NCBI GenBank assembly: GCA_964017185.1
Contig: OZ024882.1
Coordinates: 36,194,488-36,258,487 of the forward strand
Direction of reading: 5' to 3'
DNA: 64,000 nt
Source of the DNA: Rugalucina vietnamica
Taxonomy: Eukaryota > Mollusca > Bivalvia > Lucinida > Lucinidae
Shown here: positions 62,101-64,000 of the stretch, piece after piece
Numbering within the stretch: position 1 is the stretch's first letter
Layout: each line of letters opens with the position of its first letter
Position numbers and translations under genes: made by a program
The notes under the pieces: model-generated
Seen by the model: the letters and a program-made list of their open reading frames with translations, nothing else
Told to the model about the DNA's origin: nothing
Database searches by the model: none

Positions 62101-64000
62101 GGATAAGATTCTGAAAGAGATCTGGGCAATCTATTGCAGCATGAATTTGAGCATGTGCATGAGAATACCAGCAATTTAGGTTCCAACCAGGTCCAACACA
62201 AACCAGCCGTACAGTCACAGAAGCAGGCTAGAAGCTTGAAAGTTTGGATTAAAGAAGAATAGGGATTGTATTATCTGTGTAGTGAAAACAAAGGCGCAGA
62301 TCAGCTTCGCGGTTACCACGAAGCTGGTCTGCGCCTTTGTTTTCGCCTAAGCAAATTGTTGGTTTTCCCATGCTGCGGCTCATTTAATATTATCATCTTC
62401 CATAATTTTAATGTAAAAATTTAAATAGCAAATACTTAAGTTACTGGCTTCAACTACCTAATCACATGCTCTGGGCAGTACTGTCAGAGTTCTTATATGT
62501 AGTCAGTGTTTAGTCTTTCACCAGTTACTGACACCCTGTCATTATTTTAGGAAAATGAAATCAGAAGATCAATGATAGTTCCCTCAGAAAAAAAATTCAA
62601 ATAATCAGGACTAAACCTGGAAACCAAATTAACCTTCTTAGCTAGGGTTATGCCAATATATTGCTCCTTTTTGTAGGACCTATCCAAATGCAGGATGTCA
62701 TGACATACCAATTTAATGCAAAATACATGATCTAGCACAACCTTTGTGCCTTTGTTTTCGCTAAATGGATAGTACAATCTTCCTTCATCCGAAATTTCAA
62801 GCTTCTAGCTATCTTCTTTGACACTACAGCCCAGTTTGTGTCTGACCTGGTTGGAGTTTTCACAAATGGTTCGCCTGAACAGGGTCTTTTATGTATAATT
62901 CATACCCATCGTATCTTTTGGGAGTTTATGTTCCTTTGATTGCAGATCTAGACTATAGCTTTAATACAGCTATTTTGTTTTCTTTTTTCAACCTACCTGT
63001 CATTTCTTTTGAAGTTTCTGTTGCTTCTGTTGATGGTGCTGGTTTTCGAACCTCTGTTGGCGATTCTGTTTTCATTTCCTTTTCCACTGGTGTTGGAGGC
63101 ACAATATTCACTTCAGGCGTCGCCTCACGACTTTCTTTTGAGTCTGATTTCACTGAATCACTTGTATCACTACTAGTTCTTGCTTGAGAAACCTTATCAC
63201 CGGCCACTGACACACCTTCCTCCGCCACCCTTTCTGTGGAAAGGGGTGGGGGAGGGGATTTGTCTTTCACCAAGACCTGTTTCACAGGCTCTTGTGGCAC
63301 TTTTTGAGCTTGCGGCTCAGTCTGTTTCGAAGCCTTCGAAGGTTCACTTTGTTTACTAGACAAACTCTCCGCAGATGGTTCTGGAGGTTTAACAGTCACT
63401 GGTTCTGATTGACGTTGTGAAGGTACCACAGGTTCACTTTGTCTCCGTGGTGACGGCTTTTCATGCATATTTTCGGCCGATGCCTGAGCTGGCGTTACTT
63501 GCTGTTGAGATTTGGCCGCCAGAAGCTGTGTTGGTTGAGGTGCTGTGGCCGGGGGCAGTGGCTGATGAATGGTTGAATAAGTTGGCTCTGAACCCAGACC
63601 AGCTGGAGGGGGCTGGTAATTTGCCATCTGGGTTGGAACATGACTGGGGAGTACTTTGGGTGGAGGCTGATTCGTCAGTACCTGCGGGGGTAACTGACCA
63701 GCTATCACAGGGGGAGGGGCCTGACTGGTCACTATGTGTGTTGGCTGCTGTACCGCTTGCTGTGGTGGAGCTTGGCTCTGTTGTGGCTGACCGTGCATCA
63801 CCTTGGGCGGCAACTGATTCTGTACCATGGGTTGTTGGTTCGACACCTGCTGAGGGACCCCTGCAGGTGGTGGCTGACTGACCATTCCCTGCTGCTGACT
63901 GATCAGCCCTGGTTGTGAGGGAGGGGGCTGATTTAACGACACTTGTTGGGGCGGCACATGGACACCAGGCTCCTGGGGTAACCTGTGAGTCTGTGGGGGC
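31276..64000 (-). CDS. EIF4G: eukaryotic translation initiation factor 4 gamma (eIF4G1/3 type), 22 exons, 5' partial
   Basis: This is the scaffold of the cytoplasmic cap-binding complex eIF4F. In the known family it bridges eIF4E (cap), eIF4A (helicase), eIF3, PABP and the MNK kinases to recruit 40S ribosomes. Twenty-two minus-strand exons, each listed separately, join with GT/AG sites and consistent phases into 1436 codons and a TGA stop. Order along the protein: Pro/Gln-rich leader; Ser/Glu/Lys-rich segment; acidic linker; eIF4E-binding motif YDREFLL; MIF4G domain with the family signatures RSILNKLTP and [16 protein letters not shown]; Gly/Arg linker with DGWNMV; MA3 domain; W2 domain ending [11 protein letters not shown]. 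The frame is still open at base 64000, so the N-terminus is missing. Human EIF4G1 is about 1600 residues, so most of the protein is here. Microexons in the long introns cannot be excluded. Invertebrates usually have a single EIF4G1/3 orthologue, so the vertebrate number is not assigned. Confidence 0.96.
33112..35017. mobile_element. hAT-like TIR element, 1.9 kb, inserted in a repeat
   Basis: The ends read CAGGCTTTCAAGT and ACTTGAAAGCCTG, flanked by TATATT on both sides (33106-33111 and 35018-35023). The host repeat reads acatgTATATTgccccgg in its uninterrupted copies, which confirms the empty site. Subterminal runs of AAAAGTAGGA are present at both ends (about 33135-33225 and 34905-35000). 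No transposase is seen. CAGG..CCTG ends with a 5-8 bp duplication point to hAT. If the terminal TG is counted in the duplication, it is 8 bp (TGTATATT). Confidence 0.7.
33242..33365 (-). pseudogene. exon-like segment of unknown origin inside a TIR element
   Basis: 124 bp open in one frame ([19 protein letters not shown], then [18 protein letters not shown]). It is framed by an acceptor (AATTCCAG|GTTGAC) and a near-consensus donor (GTTG|GTAAGT). In the phase of the surrounding eIF4G exons (phase 1) it would read GGT TGA and stop, so it is not an eIF4G exon. It sits within the insertion at 33112-35017. It may be a captured host exon or part of the element's own gene. I do not recognise the protein family. 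Confidence 0.45.
35952..36098 (-). CDS. EIF4G: eIF4G exon (W2, [12 protein letters not shown])
   Basis: 147 bp, phase 1 in and out. It encodes [20 protein letters not shown] and then [20 protein letters not shown] and [19 protein letters not shown] is near-invariant in animal eIF4G W2 domains. The next intron is 4.5 kb and holds nested repeats, including an exon-like segment at 33242-33365 that does not fit this frame. Confidence 0.97.
36342..37178. mobile_element. hAT-like element with BED finger, inserted in a GAGCC MITE
   Basis: Ends CAGGGTTCATACAGGC and GCCTGTGCGAACCCTG, flanked by TGATC (36337-36341 and 37179-37183). It interrupts the central palindrome of a GAGCC-family MITE (36160-37235). 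Subterminal repeats of the type TTTCAAGTACTTTTCAAG are present at both ends. It carries one short BED-type zinc-finger frame on the minus strand. Confidence 0.8.
36406..36675 (-). CDS. BED-type zinc-finger fragment of a hAT transposase
   Basis: 89 codons with a true ATG at 36675. It begins [20 protein letters not shown]. The finger is [20 protein letters not shown] continuing to [10 protein letters not shown], that is C-x2-C ... H-x4-H as in BED domains of hAT transposases. The frame stops shortly after a Thr/Pro/Ser-rich tail, and a GTAAGA donor lies just beyond the stop. The catalytic hAT core is missing, so this is a relic or a minimal domesticable DNA-binding unit. Confidence 0.65.
   Translation of the reverse strand: MGKCVYSRDWPKRYPWVKETDNKHKAHCRACNKDIGVAQVGESALRSHASGDRHKKHEQSLSGTFTNFFIKKETKVKTEPPTTASTPSP
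37481..37703 (-). CDS. EIF4G: eIF4G exon (W2 domain, FDWIESN)
   Basis: 223 bp, phase 0 in and 1 out. It encodes [18 protein letters not shown], an amphipathic helix [17 protein letters not shown], then VFDWIESNV and [20 protein letters not shown]2 (HEAT-3) folds are shared with eIF5 and eIF2B-epsilon. In eIF4G this region recruits MNK. Confidence 0.96.
37785..37860. repeat. GCCTCG palindrome family copy
   Basis: GCGAGTTCTCGTTCGAACCC..GCTGAGGCGGTTCAAACAAG. It is more diverged than the 21090 copy. Confidence 0.55.
38162..38257 (-). CDS. EIF4G: eIF4G exon (MA3-W2 junction)
   Basis: 96 bp, phase 0 in and out. It encodes [20 protein letters not shown] followed by [12 protein letters not shown]. 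The vertebrate equivalent reads [20 protein letters not shown]. Confidence 0.95.
38263..39131 (-). other. eIF4G intron, unique-looking part
   Basis: Intron sequence between the exons at 38162-38257 and 39656-39866. AT-rich, with A-rich runs near 38900-38930. No additional exon recognised. Confidence 0.5.
39132..39367 (-). mobile_element. GAGCC-family MITE with AAAT TSD
   Basis: Starts GAGCCTGTGCATGAGAAAAC and ends CATGCGAAGGCTC. AAAT flanks both sides. The central palindrome is GATCAGTTGTGCAGTTACTG..CACAGCTGATC. It lies in an eIF4G intron. Confidence 0.85.
39656..39866 (-). CDS. EIF4G: eIF4G exon (MA3, [11 protein letters not shown])
   Basis: 211 bp, phase 2 in and 0 out. It encodes [20 protein letters not shown], then [19 protein letters not shown] and [24 protein letters not shown] and the following Trp/Tyr-Leu helix are diagnostic of eIF4G MA3. 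Confidence 0.97.
39941..40133 (-). mobile_element. GAGCC-family MITE, degraded
   Basis: It retains 'ACAATCACAGGAAAAGGCTA', 'GAAAACAAAGGCGCTG' and the right-end 'CCAGTTTTCTCATGACA'. The hairpin is collapsed to GTCAGATCAGCTGTC. Confidence 0.6.
40359..40964 (+). repeat. minisatellite, about 11 x 53-56 bp, containing an eIF4G exon end and donor site
   Basis: The unit is CACCCTTTAATATATGAATC, then CACCGACACTATTTGATTCT, then CCTAC(AAT)GTCTCACT. On the gene strand each unit holds the last 36 bases of the exon at 40929-41098 followed by GGTGAGTG. Units differ by a 3-bp AAT indel and a few substitutions. Units near 40757 and 40815 are the most diverged. The rightmost unit overlaps the true exon end. 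Confidence 0.95.
40929..41098 (-). CDS. EIF4G: eIF4G exon (MA3), 3' end copied into a minisatellite
   Basis: 170 bp, phase 0 in and 2 out. It encodes [20 protein letters not shown], then [20 protein letters not shown] and ending [12 protein letters not shown]. The donor is AAAGG|GTGAGTG. The last 36 exon bases and the donor are the first unit of the tandem array that fills the start of the intron (40359-40964). Reading past this donor gives an immediate in-frame TGA, so only this donor keeps the protein frame. Confidence 0.94.
41669..41849 (-). CDS. EIF4G: eIF4G exon (start of MA3)
   Basis: 181 bp, phase 2 in and 0 out. A charged linker ([17 protein letters not shown]) leads to the MA3 entry helix [19 protein letters not shown]. 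The family has KSKAIIEEYLHLNDMKEA. The MA3 (HEAT-2) domain is a second eIF4A-binding surface in metazoan eIF4G. Confidence 0.95.
42267..42431 (-). CDS. EIF4G: eIF4G exon (RGxG linker, RFSAL)
   Basis: 165 bp, phase 2 in and out. It encodes [20 protein letters not shown], a [14 protein letters not shown] stretch and [14 protein letters not shown]. The RFSAL motif is conserved in animal eIF4G at this point. The RG-rich stretch resembles RNA-binding linkers. Confidence 0.92.
42706..42842 (-). CDS. EIF4G: eIF4G exon (Gly-rich linker)
   Basis: 137 bp, phase 0 in and 2 out. It encodes [20 protein letters not shown] and then [20 protein letters not shown]. Low-complexity linker between MIF4G and MA3. 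The donor AATAG|GTAAGG and the phase support it. Confidence 0.9.
43097..43171. repeat. 75-bp dispersed intronic repeat, copy 1
   Basis: TATCTACCTCAGAAACGAGG, then AATTCATAAGATTCAACATG and CATCATTGGTAG. Nearly identical copies lie at 43488-43562 and 44146-44218. Confidence 0.85.
43488..43562. repeat. 75-bp dispersed intronic repeat, copy 2
   Basis: Differs from copy 1 by a single base in the shared core (TTTCGACACATGAAGTCATC against TTTCGATACATGAAGTCATC). Confidence 0.85.
44146..44218. repeat. 75-bp dispersed intronic repeat, copy 3
   Basis: Same core, with TTTCGACAAACCAAGTCATC in place of copy 2's TTTCGACACATGAAGTCATC. It ends at the same CATTGGTAG. Confidence 0.85.
44398..44531 (-). CDS. 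EIF4G: eIF4G exon (DGWN linker)
   Basis: 134 bp, phase 1 in and 0 out. It is Gly/Arg/Pro-rich and contains [13 protein letters not shown] and then [15 protein letters not shown]. This matches the conserved linker between MIF4G and MA3 (DGWNTV... DxxRLxKITK in vertebrates). Confidence 0.93.
44568..44801 (+). mobile_element. GAGCC-family MITE
   Basis: Ends ACGCATTGTGAGAAAACCGG and CTTGCAATGCGGCAC. The perfect central palindrome is GATCAGCTTTGCAGCAACTG continuing to CAAAGCTGATC. The outermost GAGCC/GGCTC bases are eroded. It begins about 35 bp outside the eIF4G exon at 44398-44531. Confidence 0.8.
44946..45147 (-). mobile_element. GAGCC-family MITE, diverged
   Basis: It has 'CGACACAAGAAAACCAAGTC', 'GGCGCTGATCAGCTACTTCA' and an end CATACAGTGGCTC. 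The hairpin is shortened. Confidence 0.65.
45224..45357. repeat. 67-bp tandem duplication
   Basis: Two adjacent copies (45224-45290 and 45291-45357) beginning GTGCTTTACAAAGGTAGGTA, differing at one base (AGTAGC/AGTAAC). Confidence 0.9.
45418..47248 (+). repeat. TIR element with about 11 tandem 151-bp units
   Basis: The ends are TATGTCCCCCCAACCG and CGGTTGGGGGGACATA. Inside are about 11 head-to-tail units of about 151 bp, each with GACCTTGAAAATTAGGTCAAGGTCACC, split here as GACCTTGAAAATTAGG plus TCAAGGTCACC, and with CAATGCTTCTGTGCAAGTTT. The array ends in a (GCGGAC)n/(GCCGAC)n tract at about 47162-47200. The right terminus folds on itself (TATGTCCCCCACC-TTC-GGTTGGGGGGACATA). It lies in the eIF4G intron between 44531 and 47271. 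No coding sequence is seen. Confidence 0.8.
47271..47418 (-). CDS. EIF4G: eIF4G exon (NWVPRR-type linker)
   Basis: 148 bp, phase 0 in and 1 out. It encodes [20 protein letters not shown], then an Ala/Gln helix and KGGGGGG. The family has LRxxNWVPRRxDQGPKTIDQIHKEA at this place. The exon abuts the right end of a TIR/tandem-repeat element at 47248, only 22 bp beyond its donor site. Confidence 0.95.
47578..48460. mobile_element. non-autonomous hAT element with perfect 8-bp TSD
   Basis: Ends TAGGGATGTCA and TGACATCCCTA, flanked by CAATAAAG on both sides (47570-47577 and 48461-48468). Length 883 bp. Subterminal palindromes TCCGAACGTTCGGA and relatives are present. No transposase frame is seen. 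An 8-bp TSD with TAGGG ends is typical of hAT. Confidence 0.85.
48732..48836 (-). CDS. EIF4G: eIF4G exon (end of MIF4G)
   Basis: 105 bp, phase 0 in and out, donor AAG|GTAAGC. It encodes [18 protein letters not shown], then [17 protein letters not shown]. This is the last helix pair of the MIF4G domain, where the family has SSRIRFMLQDVLDLR. Confidence 0.97.
48903..49030 (-). repeat. partial SINE body, same family as 27480-27740
   Basis: It shares 'CCTTTCATGATTATTTCAGC', 'GGGAGAACCC' and 'CACACCCGCAAGCAGAACTT' with the SINE at 27480-27740. The tRNA-like head is missing. Confidence 0.65.
49133..49367 (+). mobile_element. GAGCC-family MITE with ATAT TSD
   Basis: Starts GAGCCCTTGCATGAGAAAAC and ends CTCATGCAAAGGCTC, flanked by ATAT on both sides. 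The central palindrome is GATCAGCTGTGCAGTAACTG..CACAGCTGATC. Confidence 0.85.
49784..49940 (-). CDS. EIF4G: eIF4G exon (MIF4[14 protein letters not shown])
   Basis: 157 bp, phase 2 in and 0 out. It encodes [20 protein letters not shown], then the helices [20 protein letters not shown] and [10 protein letters not shown]. The match to animal eIF4G is close throughout. Confidence 0.97.
50265..50428 (+). mobile_element. GAGCC-family MITE, right half only
   Basis: It keeps 'CACAGCTGATCAGCACTTTG' and the right arm (GGCTGATTTGTGTAGGACCT..CATGAAGCTC). The left half is missing. Confidence 0.6.
50503..50582 (-). CDS. EIF4G: eIF4G exon (MIF4G, RRSLGNIR)
   Basis: 80 bp, phase 0 in and 2 out, donor TTAG|GTAACC. 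It encodes [20 protein letters not shown] followed by RSLGNI. The split Arg codon is completed in the next exon to give the invariant RRSLGN(I)RFIGELFKL signature. Confidence 0.95.
50822..51028 (-). CDS. EIF4G: eIF4G exon (MIF4[12 protein letters not shown])
   Basis: 207 bp, phase 0 in and out, acceptor CTCACAG, donor AAT|GTGAGT. It encodes [20 protein letters not shown], then [17 protein letters not shown] and a charged helix ending EKAEN. This is the core of the MIF4G domain. Confidence 0.97.
51055..51289 (+). mobile_element. GAGCC-family MITE with ATTT TSD (best copy)
   Basis: Starts GAGCCGCATCGTGAGAAAAC and ends GGCGATGCGGCTC, with ATTT on both sides. The long perfect central hairpin runs GGCGCAGATCAGCTTCGCAG continuing to CTGCGAAGCTGATCAGCGCC. 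It lies 27 bp upstream of the eIF4G exon at 50822-51028. Confidence 0.9.
51853..51990 (-). CDS. EIF4G: eIF4G exon (start of MIF4G/HEAT-1)
   Basis: 138 bp, phase 0 in and out. It encodes the first helices of MIF4[16 protein letters not shown], then [16 protein letters not shown] and IDLVFEK. In known structures this domain binds eIF4A, with RNA and eIF3 contacts nearby. The intron after EK is at the same codon as in the diverged second copy at 6971. Confidence 0.97.
52268..52447 (-). CDS. EIF4G: eIF4G exon ([10 protein letters not shown] motif before MIF4G)
   Basis: 180 bp, phase 0 in and out, donor GAG|GTGAGT. It contains the highly conserved family segment [11 protein letters not shown]. 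The sequence immediately before it is basic and Gln/Arg-rich. It leads directly into the MIF4G domain. Confidence 0.94.
52756..52881 (-). CDS. EIF4G: eIF4G exon (linker, DFTPKYMWT motif)
   Basis: 126 bp, phase 0 in and out, acceptor TTTTCAG, donor AAAGGG|GTAGAT. It encodes a Gly/Arg/Ser-rich start and then [21 protein letters not shown] 42-codon symmetric exon such as this could be skipped without a frameshift. Confidence 0.9.
53195..53280. repeat. ATGCACTGTA hairpin repeat, copy 1
   Basis: CATTCAATGTATGCACTGTA, CACTAGCTGGCTATAAAACC and AGCCGGCTTAATGTAGTGCA. Copies recur at 53517 and 53987 in the same eIF4G intron. Confidence 0.7.
53517..53605. repeat. ATGCACTGTA hairpin repeat, copy 2
   Basis: CATTTAATGTATGCACTGTA..AACTGGTTAGAAAACCAGCA..GCCGGCTTAATTTAGTGCAG. 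The central GGTTAGAAAACC can form a small hairpin. Confidence 0.7.
53987..54070. repeat. ATGCACTGTA hairpin repeat, copy 3
   Basis: CATTTACTGTATGCACTGTA..AACTGGCTATATATAGTCAA..AGCTAGCCGGCTTAAAAATG. It is about 165 bp from the eIF4G exon with the eIF4E-binding site. Confidence 0.65.
54236..54369 (-). CDS. EIF4G: eIF4G exon with eIF4E-binding motif
   Basis: 134 bp, phase 1 in and 0 out. It encodes [20 protein letters not shown] followed by a conserved tail [14 protein letters not shown]. The canonical eIF4E-binding motif YxxxxL-phi is present as Y-DREF-LL. In the known family this helix docks on the dorsal surface of eIF4E and competes with 4E-BPs. This exon is the clearest identifier of the gene. 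Confidence 0.97.
54725..55019 (-). CDS. EIF4G: eIF4G exon (acidic linker before eIF4E site)
   Basis: 295 bp, acceptor CTTGCAG, donor GAAG|GTGGGG, phase 0 in and phase 1 out. It is rich in Pro, Glu and Asp ([12 protein letters not shown].., [16 protein letters not shown]) and ends LRYKYSE. That ending matches the conserved 'YKYS(E/D)QW' approach to the eIF4E-binding site. The intron upstream of it is about 6.9 kb and filled with repeats. Confidence 0.92.
55689..55931 (-). mobile_element. GAGCC-family MITE with AATT TSD
   Basis: Starts GAGCCGCCTCGTGGGAAAAC and ends CCACGAGGCGGCTC, with AATT on both sides. The terminal repeats are near-perfect over about 20 bp. The hairpin is extended (GCTTCGCGGTTACCGCGAAA and its inverse). 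Confidence 0.9.
56275..56445. repeat. GCCTCG palindrome family copy
   Basis: GATTGTGGCTACATGTTAGA, then ACCGCCTCACCGAGGCGGTT and CAAACGAGTTCCCATAATCT. It is followed by 'GCTATATAAAAGTGGGATAT' and GGGTATACAT, as in the 21090 copy. Confidence 0.65.
56446..59429 (-). other. eIF4G intron, no further exon recognised
   Basis: Long AT-rich part of the 6.9-kb intron between 55019 and 61942. It has a small tandem duplication of GAGCCAGAGCATGAAGGGCA at 57154-57203 and an A-rich run at 59281-59330. Open frames here lack conserved motifs or suitable splice phase. Confidence 0.45.
59281..59330. repeat. A-rich simple repeat
   Basis: A run of A with scattered AGAAG, about 50 bp. It creates the spurious Phe-rich minus-strand frame at 59115-59465. 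Confidence 0.8.
59430..59846. mobile_element. hAT-like element, CAGGGTTCCCA ends
   Basis: Ends CAGGGTTCCCA and TGGGAACCCTG, 417 bp, with subterminal 'TTCCATGACTTTTCCATGAT' repeats. It is related to the 60978-61600 element by its ends. Only AGT is shared by the two flanks, so the duplication is eroded. Confidence 0.65.
60187..60368 (+). mobile_element. GAGCC-family MITE, truncated
   Basis: The right-half blocks 'CAGCGCCTTTGATTTCCCTT' and 'GTTTGTGTCAGACCTGGTCA' lead to a CTCACGTCGCTGCTC end. The left half is degraded. Confidence 0.6.
60666..60923 (+). mobile_element. GAGCC-family MITE with ATAT TSD and duplicated hairpin
   Basis: Starts GAGCCGCATCTTGAGAAAAC and ends CGCGTCAAGGCTC, with ATAT on both sides. 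The central palindrome CTGTGCAGTAACTGCACAGC occurs twice in tandem (about 60720-60780), unlike other copies. Confidence 0.85.
60978..61600. mobile_element. hAT-like element with 6-bp TSD TAAAGG
   Basis: Ends CAGGGTACCCACGCT and AGCGTGGGAACCCTG, flanked by TAAAGG (60972-60977 and 61601-61606). 623 bp. Subterminal repeats of 'TTCCAGGACTTTTCCAGG' occur at both ends. No coding core is seen. Confidence 0.8.
61942..62045 (-). CDS. EIF4G: eIF4G exon (lysine-rich linker)
   Basis: 104 bp, acceptor TTTCAG, donor ACA|GTAAG, phase 1 in and phase 0 out. It encodes a basic stretch ([15 protein letters not shown]) followed by [10 protein letters not shown]. This fits the Lys-rich segment upstream of the eIF4E site in animal eIF4G (human KKRKMKELNKKE region). 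The phase matches both neighbouring exons. Confidence 0.85.
62159..62381 (-). mobile_element. GAGCC-family MITE with ATTT TSD
   Basis: Starts GAGCATGTGCATGAGAATAC and ends CATGCTGCGGCTC, with ATTT on both sides. The central palindrome is CAGATCAGCTTCGCGGTTAC..CGAAGCTGGTCTG. Confidence 0.8.
62735..62880 (+). mobile_element. GAGCC-family MITE, right half
   Basis: It keeps 'TTGTGCCTTTGTTTTCGCTA' and 'CCCAGTTTGTGTCTGACCTG', without the left half or hairpin. Confidence 0.55.
62997..64000 (-). CDS. EIF4G: eIF4G exon, partial (Pro/Gln-rich leader)
   Basis: The frame is open from the window edge. It opens with a Pro/Gln/Val-rich, low-complexity stretch ([13 protein letters not shown]-type runs) and changes to a Ser/Glu/Lys-rich stretch after about 150 residues. 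It ends ..SKEMT with donor G|GTAGGT, phase 1. The upstream boundary lies beyond the window. Disordered N-terminal regions of this composition are usual in animal eIF4G. Long open frames on the opposite strand here are a side effect of the Pro/Gln codon bias. Confidence 0.9.

Noticed and set aside
63417-63881. 154-codon plus-strand open frame
   Set aside because: It is the complement of the Pro/Gln-rich eIF4G exon. Codon bias of that exon removes stops on the other strand.

Overview
This is a eukaryotic, intron-rich, AT-rich and very repeat-dense window, most likely from a bivalve mollusc. That assignment is an inference. It rests on an animal-type gene with many short exons, and on interspersed elements that combine tandem core repeats, a short (CGGACG)n tract and a terminal hairpin, as in the bivalve 'pearl'/HINE class. 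No prokaryotic gene, operon, rRNA or CRISPR array is present.

The main gene lies on the minus strand from the right edge (64000) down to a stop codon at 31276. Twenty-two exons can be joined with canonical GT/AG sites and matching phases into one open frame of 1436 codons plus TGA. This is the C-terminal majority of eukaryotic translation initiation factor 4 gamma (EIF4G1/EIF4G3 type): a Pro/Gln-rich leader, an acidic linker, the eIF4E-binding site, the MIF4G domain (eIF4A/eIF3/RNA), a Gly/Arg-rich linker, the MA3 domain and the C-terminal W2 domain with its acidic/aromatic tail. The 5' part, with the PABP-binding region and promoter, is outside the window.

The left part (1-31 kb) is downstream of that gene and is mostly mobile-element debris. 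It includes a mariner-like element (9400-11481) hit by a Harbinger-like element, another nested pair (4497-5929), a long foldback element (15170-16182), a TIR element of about 2.4 kb (22.5-24.9 kb), a tRNA-derived SINE with a 14-bp target-site duplication (27480-27740), and a 24-bp-periodic open frame at 12921-13862. At 6331-7132 (minus strand) two exon-like segments encode a diverged second copy of the eIF4G MIF4G start, with the intron at the same position and intact splice sites.

The eIF4G introns are also full of elements. These include about 18 copies of a roughly 235-bp hairpin MITE with 4-bp target-site duplications, several CAGGG/CAGGC/TAGGG-ended hAT-like insertions (33112-35017, 36342-37178, 47578-48460, 59430-59846, 60978-61600), and tandem arrays carrying the nuclear-receptor-like sequence AGGTCAAGGTCA (31.7-35.5 kb and 45.4-47.2 kb). 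The most unusual feature is a minisatellite of about 11 units (40359-40964) that has amplified the last 12 codons and the 5' splice site of one MA3-domain exon.
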